From Terfezia claveryi (lineage: Eukaryota > Ascomycota > Pezizomycetes > Pezizales > Pezizaceae), in contig WHUX01000110.1 in assembly GCA_015179025.1 (NCBI GenBank), positions 116,307-180,306 on the forward strand: a stretch of DNA of 64,000 nt, in the 5' to 3' direction. The notes beneath the pieces were generated by a model. It worked only from the letters and a program-made list of their open reading frames with translations, did not search any database and had not been told where the DNA came from. Both the position numbers and the translations under genes were made by a program. Position 1 is the stretch's first letter, and the number at the start of each line of letters is the position of its first letter. Shown here piece by piece: positions 1 through 11,228 of the stretch.

Positions 1-1
1 T

Positions 2-3000
2 GGAAGTACGCTGTCTAATGAAGAGCTTATTGACTTGATTTCAGAAAACAGAAGCATGACGAAGACTCTGGAGGAGTACGGAGCTCAAAAATCCACATCG
101 ATCACAACCGCAAGGCGTCTTGCAGAGTTCTTGGGAGAGCAGATGGTGAAAGACAAAGGCTTGAACTGTAGATATGTCATCTCTTCCAGGCCTAAGGGTG
201 CCCCTGTCACCGAGAGGGCTATACCAGTGGCCATATTCTCAGCGGACCCATCCATCAAGGCTCATTTCTTGAGAAAATGGTTGAAAGATGATCCTGGTGA
301 AATTGTGGATCCAAGAACTATCATTGATTGGGATTACTACCTGGAGCGTCTTGGATCCGTCATTCAGAAACTGATCACTATTCCTGCGGCATTGCAGAAG
401 GTTAGGAATCCGGTACCTAGGGTGGTGCATCCTGATTGGTTACAGAGGAGGATTAATATCAAGGACGATAAATTTAAACAGAAAAAGATGACGGATCTAT
501 TCAAGAAGTCAAATGGGCTGCAGCATGATATGAGGAATAAGCCAATAATGGATCTGGAAGACTTTGGAACAAAACCGACTGGTAGTATTACCCTGGCCGG
601 CAGCAAGAGGAAGACTATGGAGCCCCCTCCCAGATCAGTCTCGGATGACCCTTTTGCGTCCCTTCCTGTGATAATGCCTTCCATGACCGAAGACTATAAA
701 GGATGGTTGAAGTACCAGAAGCAAAAGTGGAAACTCCAAAAGCACGCACGGGCACGTCGACGACAGTTGTTTGGCGAAAAAAGAGATACTCATGGAGACG
801 CAATTGGAAGCTTTTTCCGGAACCAGGCTGAAATGTTGTTTTCAACGACATGGCAGATTTTGGGACTTCAAGAGACGAATTCTGCGGGGGATGTTAAGGC
901 TTGGGTTCTCATTGGCGGGAAGGTATATAACCTCAGGATTAAGGTTCCTAGGGAGATATATATGAACTTGAAGGGTAAAGAGCTTCCGGATGTGGATGTC
1001 AAGGGGTGCTCGGTGGAGAAGGTCACACATACTCTGCCAAATGGACATCCTTCAGTGCACTTGTTCAAGCTTACAATGCCAGAATATGTCTACATCTCGG
1101 AAGGGAAGAAGTTTAGTGCCTTATTGTGTCACCCTAGTGTCGAAGGTGTATACGAGACGCAAGTGCCCCTTAGCGTGCGAGCACTGTTAAACCTAGGCCA
1201 TTCTTGCACCTACGATGAGAGCCAGAAGGGGGTTCTTGGGAAAGGTCTTGAGCAAGGTTTTGACCTGTCCGCTTTACGAAAGATCCCGTTGAAAACACCA
1301 TATCTTGCTGGGGCCTCAATGGAGTACCTTTTTTTGTACCATATTGTCTCTGGTGAACGACAGATTGTTGCACTCTTTTCAACCCTACATAGCGAGGCCT
1401 ATGTTCAGATCCTAGGAAACTCGAAAGATGCGGCTAACCTGCCGGGTGTGGACAAAGTATATCTCGAACACCTAGCTAGGAGATTGAAGGCCAGCAACGG
1501 CCAACCGTGGCAGAATTCGATCAAATACCAAGAAGCCCTGAAATTCAAGGTAGAGCATGCTACCACAAAGAAGAAGCTATACAAGGCATTGGCAGATCTC
1601 ATTAAGCAGCTTATACCTACAGAGAGCAAGGCGATGATGCTAGTAGTTCAGTCTCCCCAGCGAAGAGCACTGATACAGGCTGTACCTAGACTCAATGAGT
1701 TTCCCATTATTCCTCTACGATCTGATGCATCAGACAGCAACTTACCCCCACTCGGATGGCAGTCATTTATAGCGAAGAGAGTCGTAACCCATTACTTGGC
1801 CTTGGGGTCGTGGGTATCCCACCTCCTGGAGCTCGCACGATATGGAGATGTTCCAATCTGTAACCTGGAAAGAGATGACCCAAGATATCTCATCGATATT
1901 GCCTATGCGCGGCGTTTACAGAGGAACAGCATTGTCTTATGGTGGTCTCCTTCACCTAACCCTGACCATGGCGGACATGAAAAAGACGATATCCTCGGTT
2001 CCTTCGAATCCGTCGAGATGCCTGCCATTAATAATGCCGGGAGCTTCTCGAGTATTTGTGTTGACATTGAGGTTCGAAATCTGGTTATCAATACTATTCT
2101 TACTAGCTCACTCATCAACGAGCTTGAGGGGAGCGATAGTATCTCGTTGAATCCTGCTGCGCCAGGCTCGGATGATACTGGGGATGGAAATGGAATGAAT
2201 GTCATATTCTCGGATACGGCGTTTGCCACTGCTGGCGTGACGGTTCTTCGGGAAATGGTGCGAGCGTGGTGGACGGAGGCATGTGCAGGGAATAATATGG
2301 CAGATATTATGGTACAACATCTCGTTCGGTGGGTTGAAACGAAGGACAGCTTCTTGTACGACAGGGCGCTACATTACTATGTGCAGATGATGTCCAAGAA
2401 GGCGTTTCAACAGCTCATGACGGATTTCAGAAGAGTGGGGTCTAATGTCGTCTATGCGAGCGCGAATCGGTTGATATTGCAGACGAGTAAGGTCGATGTG
2501 GGAAATGCTTATGCGTATGCAAAGTACATTGTCAAGGCGATCAAGGCGAAGCCCTTGTTTAGCTTCTTGGATCTTGAGGTGAAGGAGTATTGGGATTATC
2601 TCCTGTGGTTTGATGAGGTGAATTATGGCGGGAAGGCGACGACGGAGTTGGAAATGGAGGCGGAAGCTGCAGCGGGGGGACAGGGGAAAAAGGAATTGGG
2701 GACGGTCATGCATTGGCAGATGGGAAGATTCCTGCCTCCGGTATGCAGAAGCGTCTTTGATGAGTGGGTGACTGAATTTGTCGAAATTATGCATGGGATC
2801 AAGCACGGTAGTAATACCACCAATACTGATGGGGTTGTTCCGAGGCTCACCCAGCTGCCTGCGAGGAAGATTGGCGACGACGCAGCAGATGGAAAGGACA
2901 AAAGGACACCTATAGTTTTGACGAGGGTATTCACAAAGCCATTGAGGAAACAAGTCGCTCAATTACTGCGAAGACAGAACGATGCAATGCTCAACCCCCA

Positions 3001-3634
3001 ATTATCTGCGTTCGCGGAGGAGTTCGAGTTCCCTCCACTCCCCGGAACTGTAAAGCAACTCACAAACCCATCCTTACAACTCGTCAAGTCTCTCATCGCA
3101 GTATTCTCTCTCGCAAAAGAAATCTCTCTCGAAGTCCGCATGCTCCGAAAGGAGCTCCTCGCCATCTTTGACGTTCGAGAGTTCTCGAAACAAGGCATGT
3201 TTGAGAACCCTTGTGGGAGCGTCAAGTTCCCGCAGCTCGTCTGCTCTGGGTGCACGTTATCTCGAGATCTCGATCTATGCAAAGACGAGGATATCATTCC
3301 GACTGCGCAGGGAGAGATGGGTGCGGTGGGGGTTGAGTGGAAATGCCAGCATTGTGGAACCAGGTTTGATATGTTAAAGTTGGAGGAGGAGTTGGTGGGA
3401 AGGGTGTATAAGGCGTTTACGAGGTATAATACCCAGGATTTGAAATGTGTCAAGTGTAAGACATTGAGGACGAATGAGTTTTTGGAGCATTGTGGATGTA
3501 GTGGGGCGTGGGAGGTGGCGGGGTTGGGGAGGGAGGAGGTGGTTGACGAGGTGAGGTTATTGGGAGGGGTAGCGGGGTATTATGGGCTGGGGATGTTGGG
3601 ATCGGTGGTGGAGGGTGTGTTGAAGGGGATATAG
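2..3634 (+). CDS. POL2: DNA polymerase epsilon catalytic subunit, C-terminal 1,210 residues (5' end outside window)
   Basis: The frame is open from base 2 to a TAG at 3632-3634, so the gene enters the window from the left and has no start here. The first residues (TLSNEELIDLISENRSMTKT) belong to the end of the family B polymerase module. The following segments (RRLAEFLGEQMVKDKG; APVTERAIPVAIFSADPSIK; VVHPDWLQRRI) are typical of Pol epsilon subunit A. The middle part, about residues 480-900 of the fragment, matches the inactive second exonuclease/polymerase repeat (DUF1744 region). Near the end are two Cys modules: C1081-x2-C1084 ... C1115-x2-C1118, and C1149-x2-C1152 ... C1164-x-C1166. In the family these bind metal and contact the Dpb2 subunit. 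The enzyme is the leading-strand replicase in the nucleus. No frameshift, stop or intron is seen in this part. The full protein is usually about 2,200 aa, so roughly half is present. Confidence 0.97.
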   Translation, partial: GSTLSNEELIDLISENRSMTKTLEEYGAQKSTSITTARRLAEFLGEQMVKDKGLNCRYVISSRPKGAPVTERAIPVAIFSADPSIKAHFLRKWLKDDPGEIVDPRTIIDWDYYLERLGSVIQKLITIPAALQKVRNPVPRVVHPDWLQRRINIKDDKFKQKKMTDLFKKSNGLQHDMRNKPIMDLEDFGTKPTGSITLAGSKRKTMEPPPRSVSDDPFASLPVIMPSMTEDYKGWLKYQKQKWKLQKHARARRRQLFGEKRDTHGDAIGSFFRNQAEMLFSTTWQILGLQETNSAGDVKAWVLIGGKVYNLRIKVPREIYMNLKGKELPDVDVKGCSVEKVTHTLPNGHPSVHLFKLTMPEYVYISEGKKFSALLCHPSVEGVYETQVPLSVRALLNLGHSCTYDESQKGVLGKGLEQGFDLSALRKIPLKTPYLAGASMEYLFLYHIVSGERQIVALFSTLHSEAYVQILGNSKDAANLPGVDKVYLEHLARRLKASNGQPWQNSIKYQEALKFKVEHATTKKKLYKALADLIKQLIPTESKAMMLVVQSPQRRALIQAVPRLNEFPIIPLRSDASDSNLPPLGWQSFIAKRVVTHYLALGSWVSHLLELARYGDVPICNLERDDPRYLIDIAYARRLQRNSIVLWWSPSPNPDHGGHEKDDILGSFESVEMPAINNAGSFSSICVDIEVRNLVINTILTSSLINELEGSDSISLNPAAPGSDDTGDGNGMNVIFSDTAFATAGVTVLREMVRAWWTEACAGNNMADIMVQHLVRWVETKDSFLYDRALHYYVQMMSKKAFQQLMTDFRRVGSNVVYASANRLILQTSKVDVGNAYAYAKYIVKAIKAKPLFSFLDLEVKEYWDYLLWFDEVNYGGKATTELEMEAEAAAGGQGKKELGTVMHWQMGRFLPPVCRSVFDEWVTEFVEIMHGIKHGSNTTNTDGVVPRLTQLPARKIGDDAADGKDKRTPIVLTRVFTKPLRKQVAQLLRRQNDAMLNPQLSAFAEEFEFPPLPGTVKQLTNPSLQLVKSLIAVFSLAKEISLEVRMLRKELLAIFDVREFSKQGMFENPCGSVKFPQLVCSGCTLSRDLDLCKDEDIIPTAQGEMGAVGVEWKCQHCGTRFDMLKLEEELVGRVYKAFTRYNTQDLKCVKCKTLRTNEFLEHCGCSGAWEVAGLGREEVVDEVRLLGGVAGYYGLGMLGSVVEGVLKGI

Positions 3635-3759
3635 CGAAGCCCGTGGTTTGCGCTTTTTTTTTCCAGGTTTTGGTTTGTTTGGTGTGCTGTAGTGTCGTTG
3701 GCTATGCGTATTCCCTTCGATTAGTTTGTCCAGGGTATTATGTTAGATCAATGGGAGGG

Positions 3760-3765
3760 AATAAA
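3760..3765 (+). terminator. Probable polyadenylation signal of POL2
   Basis: A canonical AATAAA lies 126 bases after the POL2 stop codon in a T/A-rich 3' region. Fungal poly(A) signals are loose, so the exact cleavage site is not determined. Confidence 0.5.
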
Positions 3766-4019
3766 TATACTGCCTGTTAGACTAATCTAAGTACCACAAG
3801 ATAATATCTTATATGTAAACCGAAACTCCATAGTGTTTGCTGTTGTTATCCAAGGTGGAGTCTTGTATGTCCTTGCGATATCAAGATTCCTGCATAAAAT
3901 TTATTTATGTGTGGTCCCCCAAACAATCACTTATCTTGATTCCCTCCGTTTATTTTTTCACTGGGGGTTACGGTAGGCAGTGGCAGGGGTTTCACACCCT
4001 GAGCCTCTCAATGCAAGCT

Positions 4020-4407
4020 GTTACCCTGAAGCCTCCCTCAATTGGAAAAAACTTAGGTTTACGTTTACGGGAATTGATAATAAGCCCTTATCTTATCCTC
4101 CATACAGATACGCTTAGCACCCTCGCTCAGAATTTTAATACCCCTCGGGAAGCGGCCTCTGTGTGATGGTAATGTGGAGCACCAGGAGTGGGGTCGTTGG
4201 AAAATTCGTTAATAGGCAGTAATCAAAATTTAGGAAAAGACTCTAAACACATGGAGTCTGGCGGTGTGACTCTCACAGGTATGGTTGGAGGCACTAACTT
4301 AATGATGACACTCACTGGCACTAGAAAATTCCGTTCATGGAGTCTCTGGCCAAGAATTATCACTCTTAATGGTTTGGTCCTCAAGAAAAACAATTTTTCA
4401 GGGTAAC
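4020..4407. repeat. Candidate MITE-like segment with 11-bp inverted ends
   Basis: The segment begins GTTACCCTGAA and ends TTCAGGGTAAC, a perfect 11-bp inverted repeat 388 bases apart. The core 9-mer is one of many copies in the window. No coding capacity or target-site duplication was recognised, so the pairing of these two ends could be coincidental given how common the motif is. Confidence 0.3.
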
Positions 4408-4733
4408 GTTTATTTCCGTCTGCTGCAAGGCAACGCTCCAAACCCAACTCCCTTGTGTGCAACAATGTACAGAGACAAAAAAAAAGAAAAAAAAGTAAAG
4501 CACGTGTTCTTCTTATAGCATGGGAGAGTGGGGGAGAGGGGTGACGACATTGATGGTTTTGATATTGCGTTTGCGAAAAAAAAGACATTGCCATATTCGA
4601 ACTGCGTGAAAGATTGTGGGTACCTGAGCCACTCGCTCGAGCGCAGGCGCACTGCAGGAAGAGTGGGGATGGGAAGAACAAACCACAACAGCAATAAGTA
4701 GAGCAGTAAAGGATTTGGAAGAGGGGGAAATAT

Positions 4734-6416
4734 ATGCCTGGTGATGCCTCCGGGGACTATGATCTCGTGTACGAGCAGGGGATCTGGGTTGAAGAGGTAA
4801 GTATACTGTTATGCAGCTCCTGCAACACTTAGTTTTCATTCATCAACGCCCATTTCGCTCGCATGCCAGCCCTTAGGCAGAACCTACCGTGCGGGAAAGG
4901 TGACTATAGCGGTGGGTGAAGATGACCAGTTCAGGGTAAGTTATATCCAACCAGACAAAGTATATCCATCAGTATCCTGACATTATCATTATGAGTTTTT
5001 AGATAAACCAAATCTTCCACGTAAGGCAATGATAGCTCTATTCGACATTCAAGTTATTGGAAGACTTTGCACTAACAATATATATTCTTTAACAGAACCC
5101 AAGATATCACAATCGTAGCCTTACACGCGAATGTATTGATTCTGGGTCTATTGGCCCTTCAATTACAAGGAGGGACCTAGGCCGCCTAGCTCATACTCGT
5201 TACGTTGAGTACGACCTCGCTGATGGAAGTACATACAATGCGTAGGGCAAGTATTAGCTTGGACGTCGCAATCTTTGACGTCATAGGTAACGTTGTGGCG
5301 GATTGGAACTGTACAACCGTATACATAGAACCAGGTGGCAATGAATGGTCTCTCTGGTATAATATTCTTACAAGGATGTTACACTGGAACAAATCTTGTA
5401 TGGGAAATAAACAGACGGAGACTTACAGAAATATCCCAGCAGGCTGCAGGGAACTCATTCACAGTACTGTTAACCACCACAGAGAGGCTTTCAATAGCAC
5501 CAATATATGTTCACCACTCACCCATTTTTCAAACCCACATCGGCGCTCCCGAAACCCTGGTTGCAAGTTTAGATTGTGACCAGGACGATATAGATAAAGA
5601 TCTGAACATCGAGCAGGCGACTGCAACAAGCATTGTGGCTTGGCGTCTCATGTCAACAAGCGATGGAAGTTGTCACGAATCGCCATGCACTCCCAGAAAT
5701 CTCAGAATTCCCAGTCTCGTTGACCTCCTGCCAAGCGTAGCATAACTGAAATGAAATCGCGAACAGATGTGATTCATAGCATGTATCCTTCTACTACCAC
5801 TCCTTCCGCGCAACCATCCTCACAACAAGCGATCACGGCACAAGTAGCTACCAATGCATTAACTCTCTTTGGTACCCGAAACAAAGGAAGATCATTGGCC
5901 AGCGGTGTTCATTCCTCTGAGCATATCACGCCGAGAGCATACACTTGCCTATCTCTCCTACCACCCCCACTGCGTTACCCACGATCAAGATACCCTACTT
6001 TTTGCGACCAACGGAAGAGGAACTCGTGTTATTCAAAAAACACATATGGGACAATTGGGGTCTCGAAGAGTTGTCTTTCTCTTCTGTCTAAGCACAGTCA
6101 AGGGCAGATACAGGCGGTGATGGATAGATCTGGCAATGAGGGCATGCTAGTTTTCCACGAGCCAGAGCTAAAAGTCTTGAATTCTCATGGGAATATATAC
6201 ACCACTGCCCTTCTGCCATTTTTGCCCAAAGGGGTTGCTGGGGAATCGGTGAAGTGGTTGGTGGGCTTGTTGAAGCACGCAGTGAACAAGGTTGTTAAGA
6301 GGGAGAGGAGGGGGAGTAATGGGAGTGCGGATTCGACTGGGCAGAGCCCGCAGGATGCCGGGGGGTCGGACCTGCGGGGAGGAATAATACAGCTGCCGCC
6401 ACCACTGAAGGCTTGA
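4734..6416 (+). pseudogene. Candidate decayed multi-exon gene of unknown function
   Basis: This stretch has gene-like patches in shifting frames but I cannot assemble a confident model. A possible first exon starts at ATG 4734 (MPGDASGDYDLVYEQG...) and ends before a GTAAGT at 4797. A second patch (LGRTYRAGKVTIAVGEDDQF) ends before another GTAAG at 4936. Open patches follow at 5205-5579, 5335-5745 and about 5980-6070 (LRPTEEELVLFKKHIWDNW). The last patch at about 6117-6416 (PELKVLNSHGNIYTTALLPF ...) ends in TGA. Amino-acid composition looks protein-like and the GTAAG donors favour a real gene. Frame changes without good splice sites between 5400 and 6120 suggest indels. No family is recognised. 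Confidence 0.3.
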
Positions 6417-6854
6417 TTTTCAATTGCGCTCGGAGCTGGCATGCTTACTAAATTATAATGGGGACGTGATCTGCAAGAGAAGGGTCGGTGGAGATGAGTA
6501 AATTGGATATCGGTCACTTTTTCCATTGGCTTCAGTTTTATTTATTTATATGCAAGCCACCCTTGTGGACAGGTCTCTAGCCCGTGCGTGTTCTGGGTTA
6601 ACAAAACCAGACGATAGAGTCTATCTACGTACATATACCTACACAGCACAAAAGGGACCCTCTCAATTGATGCTCCACTTCCAAGTAGGTAGTTTGTCCA
6701 TAATTGCCTTTTTTGGTGCTCGAAACCCGTTATGCCGAGACTAGGTACATACCCCCCTACGGAGAGAAATCATACTCAAGAGGACTTTGCATCCATATAC
6801 CAGGGTCCACCTGCGCTTCCATATTGGAATGAATTCCAACCGAAGGCACATCCA

Positions 6855-8011
6855 TCACCCACTAATGGGCATCGTGCGGGTCCATCCCACCAATGTCCCT
6901 CCCCCCACACCCCCACGGCCGACAGACACGGAAGTGTCGTGTTCTGACGAGACAACGTCTCGGTTTTCGGCCTCGCACGCAATCCAATTCTTGAAGCCGA
7001 GCTCGATCATGTTGTCTCTTGACAAGAACTTGATCGTTGCTGGGTCATTGAAATCGACCGGTTTGAGGCTGGTGAGAACCCTGCGGTATTTGGGATGTTT
7101 AGATGAATCATTCCATGCTGGCACGTCGGATAAGGAAGGAGCAGCCGGTGCTGGATTCGTATGAATGGCATGGCATTGGTGGAGAAAGATTGTTGAAGGT
7201 CTGCCTGGGTCATGGTCATGTGATCATCCTCGTGCTCTTCTGAAGCCCCGTGGATGTGGTCGTCGTCTTCGCTTGCGCCGCCGCCCTCGGGGTGTTCGTT
7301 AGAGCTGCCAGGGTGTTCCTTCGCCATCCCATTATTTGGATCTGGAAGGCAATCTGATATTTTGGGATCCGAAAACGGGTTATGGCCTCGAGCGCACGCT
7401 TCATGCATCAGAAATGCAGCTGGAAAAGGGGCGCGGGGGTCGTCTGGGTCGAGGTTTAGTGCTTTATCATGAAAATGTGCAATGTCGGGATGATTTTATA
7501 AATCGACAAAGACAAATTCCCGCCTCCTGGGCATGAATCTGTATATGCGGACTATGTTTGTTAGTCCCGCTTCAGAGATCGATGACTCACCTTGTTGGAG
7601 AGTGTAACTGCTGAGACCAACGTGATCACTGGGTGCTAGGTTTGCCCAAACACCGATAGTATATTGTACGCTCACACACCTGACAAACCAATGAAAACCA
7701 TTGAGGCCATTCCTTGATTCATGTTGATGAGACTTCGCTCTCTGAGGGATAGCATTGTGTTCCTTCAACCTGTCCCACGTCCCCGCACTGTCGATTCCAT
7801 TTTTCGGGATGATGTGGCAGTTCACGACGCAGCCTTCAAATGAATAACCGCACACAACACACCGCATGTAATCCCAGGCGGCCAGACCAGTGTTAAAAGC
7901 TTCCGTGAGAAATGGAGTGAGCGGGGTGGGGTAGGGAGAGGCGGAAAGAAGATTGGACAAGACTCTCGGGTTAAGAGGCGGGAGGCTAACAGGTGGTCCC
8001 AGCTGAGCCAT
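6855..8011 (-). pseudogene. HNH-endonuclease-like fungal protein, broken by an in-frame TAA
   Basis: Reading leftward from ATG at 8011, the protein begins MAQLGPPVSLPPLNPRVLSN. It then shows a fungal HNH (PF13391-like) pattern: CVVCGYSFEGCVVNCHIIPK, then ESRNGLN, then RFMPRRREFVFVDL. A TAA at 7496-7498 stops the frame, yet the same frame continues beyond it with the expected downstream segment (FHDKALNLDPDDPRAPFPAA, HEACARGHNPFSD), so the stop is probably a mutation (CAA to TAA fits RIP). A GTGAGT...CTAAC...AG stretch of 39 bases (about 7570-7608) could be a very short in-frame intron. The C-terminal part switches frame near 7150 and ends near 6855. Proteins of this type are common, multicopy and poorly characterised in ascomycetes. 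Exon borders are not settled. Confidence 0.5.
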
Positions 8012-8154
8012 TATTTCTTCTTTAATTTTTCGCTATTGAGATGCGGCGATAGCAGGAGAGGGACAGACTCGAGATGGGGCCTTTAAAAGGGTCTGATCGA
8101 GACTAAGATGGGGGCAATATACAAGGCGGCTAGATGACTCGTTGGCGGTAGCCT

Positions 8155-8320
8155 AGGCTTGGAAGGCAACACAAAGGTCTTGCTATTAGCCAGTTATCAT
8201 TAAAAAGGCACAGTGGTCTAATGGTATGACACCTGCTATGTAGGTACCTGCTGATTTCACGCAGAGGGCGGGTGATCTGGGTTCAATCCCCAGCTGTGCC
8301 CATTATTATTTTTTCTTTTG
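8155..8320 (+). repeat. SINE-like repeat copy 1 (tRNA-like core 8207-8300)
   Basis: The core has a tRNA architecture: acceptor arm GGCACAG pairing perfectly with CTGTGCC, an A-box-like TGGTCTAATGG, a T-arm CTGGG-TTCAATC-CCCAG (B box), and a T-rich end that would stop RNA polymerase III. It resembles tRNA-Pro in the A and B boxes, from memory. The anticodon region is too long (about 35 bases between the D and T arms) and no normal anticodon loop can be drawn. The leader (CTTGGAAGGCAACACAAAG ... CAGTTATCATTAAAAA) is shared with other copies. This is the only copy with a fully paired acceptor stem, so it may be nearest to an active source. Confidence 0.75.
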
Positions 8321-9200
8321 GTTATTGGCAGGCAGTATGGACAGCACCGCTCGCTACTACTAAGGAAATGTACAAAACCCCTCACTCTTTTGTTTTGGTA
8401 CAATAGCTATGTCTGTTCAAGTAATTAGAACCATGATAAAGATACGATAAGGCTTTGTCTTTTATTCTAAAAAGGGGGAAAGGAAATTTAGCAGCTGATG
8501 TTTGTAACCTAGCGTGATAGCTTTGCTTCAAGGTAACTGGAATTTCCTGACATCTAGCCTCAATTATAAAAAAAAAAAAAGTACTCATCCGACCTTTCGC
8601 ATGATATCTTTAATCTCATCCTCTATCCAACCAATCCTGGGGCCTCCCTCCTCTTAGCATTTGGTGGGGTTGGGCGACACCACTGAGGTTAGTAGCAGTC
8701 CACCACGAGGTTACCCTGAACTTTCACTCATAGACTCATGAAGTTGTTATAAGCCCTAATATTGCCCTACACTCATATTCTACATCATTGGAGTAGGTGG
8801 GGAGCTCAGCAAAAGCATATATATATATATATATATATGGTAAGGATTCTCAAACCAATCCTCCCTCTATGCTTATTATATATATACAGGTATGTGTGTG
8901 TACCTCCAAGTATTACGGCCGCCTAAAAATCCAAGTAGATTAAGGGTAAATGTGGATTAATCTGCCTGGCCCACGCGAGTTATATACAAAGCGGTATTGT
9001 AATTATGCTAGCTGTAGAAGAGAGAAAAAAGGAAAGGATCCCTCGCTCTGTAATGGCGGTGCAATGCGCCATGAATCTTGGTCTGGGATATACCCTTGGG
9101 AATAATCGTACCTTCGCACATACGCAAGTATAGTCCGTATGGTTGCCACCCAGTTGCTACCTAGTTGTCAGGACCGCTATCCGCAAATCCCTATATTTTC
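8321..9200. other. No gene recognised; AT-rich stretch with a dinucleotide microsatellite
   Basis: No coding pattern is seen. The stretch holds an (AT)11 microsatellite at 8817-8838, a poly(A) run at 8569-8580 and one TTACCCTGA motif at 8712. Confidence 0.5.
8817..8838. repeat. (AT)11 microsatellite
   Basis: Twenty-two bases of perfect AT dinucleotide in gene-free DNA. Confidence 0.95.
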
Positions 9201-9201
9201 T

Positions 9202-9475
9202 TGCTTCTGATTGGCCGAATAACATATCCCTGCACATTGCCTTACCCTGAATTTCAATGTATATAGACAACGCTCCAGACCTGTATTTGTGTAAGCAAGT
9301 GTTCACCAGCATCGTTCACTCCAACCTAAGTGCACTCTGCGCTCTACTGTCCACTCCGCGTATTACCATCCGCTATAGTAGACATTGCTACGGATCCGCT
9401 CTGCACCCGCACACTTGCGCTGCCGCTAGTACCACTTCCGCTGCCTAACAGATATTCCCGTATCTTTTGTTACGC
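9202..9475 (+). repeat. Dispersed ~270-bp repeat, copy 1
   Basis: This stretch is a direct, diverged copy of 15086-15355. Shared blocks in order are CTTCTGATTGG, TTACCCTGA, CGCTCCAG, GTCCACTCCGYRTATTAC and CCATAGTAGACAT-like sequence. No coding frame is conserved, and termini and TSDs are not evident, so the class is unknown. Confidence 0.6.
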
Positions 9476-9479
9476 CTGG

Positions 9480-11200
9480 CTATACCGTCTCCAACCAGAC
9501 TATTAGAAATGAAGCAGCGATCCCATAGCGTGCCATGCTTCCTTCTCGTCCTCTTTTTCTCTGAATCTTAGTAACCAGAATATTTTAAACTGCAAAATAG
9601 GTAGGAGAAGAAAGCTTCTACTGCGTCCACATTAGTCGGTTGAGGTTGCACTAGGAAGTGGCCGTTGGGATCAGCTTTTACCCTCTCTGATCGGTGTCTG
9701 GAAGTGGAAAACGAGGTGGACACTATCCTCACGGTCCCAGTGCGGAGCTTTAGCCTTCTGATATGCTTGAGTCAGCAGGTAAATAGCTCGCGATCAGTGC
9801 GAGTCCATACATAGGCCGTCAGAGGCATGTTAATTCCAATCCGTCTTGCGTAACCAATACCCCAACGCCGAGCATTGGGTTGCTCTCCTAACTATTGTCA
9901 ACATTCTTAGGCTTCCGGCGACGGCAATTTCTTGTGGGTTGAGGCTATTTGCCCTAGTATGGACTCAATAGACTTGTCGAGAGTGAATTCTAGAACTCCA
10001 TAGGCTATAAGCTCAAGGACTCGTATCCATGTGTAGGCCATACCGAAACCTGTCGTCCCTAATTTGTCACACAAACCTCCACCCAAATCTCTCAGCAATA
10101 AATTCCCATTCCCCAGTACAGAGATCATACGTTTAAAGGCTCGCCCATTGGAGAATTTAAATCTGAAGGGGGTGATAGCTTGCGGATGGCTACGTAGTGT
10201 AGATCAAATATTGTGTGTATGGTAAGTTTAGGACGAAGCAGATCCAGTTACCCTGACCTGCTAATGCCCAAGAGCATAGCCCAGCACCCTCCCTAGTTTC
10301 AAGAAACCTCCAGGATCTAGACTCAGATTTCCTGTCGCTTATCCTGTCGGATTCAAACCAGAACTCAATGCGAGGTACTCGCGGAGCGGTGCCATACTGG
10401 AGCAGGTTACCGCTACGACCTCTAATGATAAGTATATGGCCCTGTGAAGAATAGTGAATTGGTTGGGACAAGGCTATAGTATTCGGCTTCTTATCTCAAT
10501 GACATAAATTCCCATGAATGTTTAAGAGCTAGGGTGAGCAGGACTTTGGTTATGACTGTGCTAGACTTCGTAGCTATGTTACGGCATCTATGTAGGTGTT
10601 TCGTGGCAGTATAGCCTATCATCGCTGCAGGATTGTGTTGTGGTGTTGGAGGTGGAAGTAAGTATTAATATCCAACGGGTACCAACCAGATCAAAAAGTA
10701 AATCACAACAGTAGCACAGCGGTAGAATATGTCACAAGGCTGCCTATCTTCCCATAAGAAGTAACGCTGCTACCATAAAAGGGAAGATCAAAAGATATTG
10801 ACAAGGGCTCTTACTCACCAGTTTTCCTGGTACGACTGCGTCACAACGCTGAGTTTTGCTATATGTAGAGCGTCAGGTGCGTCAGGTGCACCTGACGCAG
10901 ATTAACCGGTTGCTGATGTAAATGAGAGATACACATAATGTAAATAGAATACGTAGAGGGTGTTGTGCCAACCAGACTAAGAATAATAATGAATCATATA
11001 CATAGTTCTTGTGGGCAAGAAGCCTAAGAGGGGAGTAGTGTCACGGGTGCTGACACAAGCTCTAGTATGGGTACTCTCTTAGCTAGATAGCATTCCTCTA
11101 TCTCGAGTTCCATCGTTAAATACAAGTACGTTCAGCCTGCCAGGGGAGCTAGTCTCCTCCTGGTGGGCGACTTCCCTAATGGGAACATGTGAGGGACGCC
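9480..11200. other. No gene recognised; contains a perfect 20-bp palindrome
   Basis: All frames are short and non-conserved-looking. A perfect palindrome lies at 10879-10898, and TTACCCTGA occurs at 10248. CCAACCAGA-type fragments at about 10684 and 10970 resemble the edge of the SINE-like repeat. Confidence 0.5.
10879..10898. repeat. Perfect 20-bp palindrome
   Basis: GCGTCAGGTGCACCTGACGC has no spacer and is preceded by a partial direct repeat of its left half (GCGTCAGGT at 10870-10878). It could be a protein-binding site or the fused ends of a tiny inverted repeat. Confidence 0.9.
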
Positions 11201-11228
11201 TTCCTTACATCTACCCCCCGGCGCAAAA

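Noticed and set aside
2369..3453. Long minus-strand frames (197 and 164 codons)
   Set aside because: They are shadows of the POL2 coding strand, which carries conserved domains.
8207..8300. Functional tRNA gene
   Set aside because: Acceptor and T arms fit, but no normal anticodon arm can be drawn and eleven related copies with shared leaders show it is a dispersed repeat.
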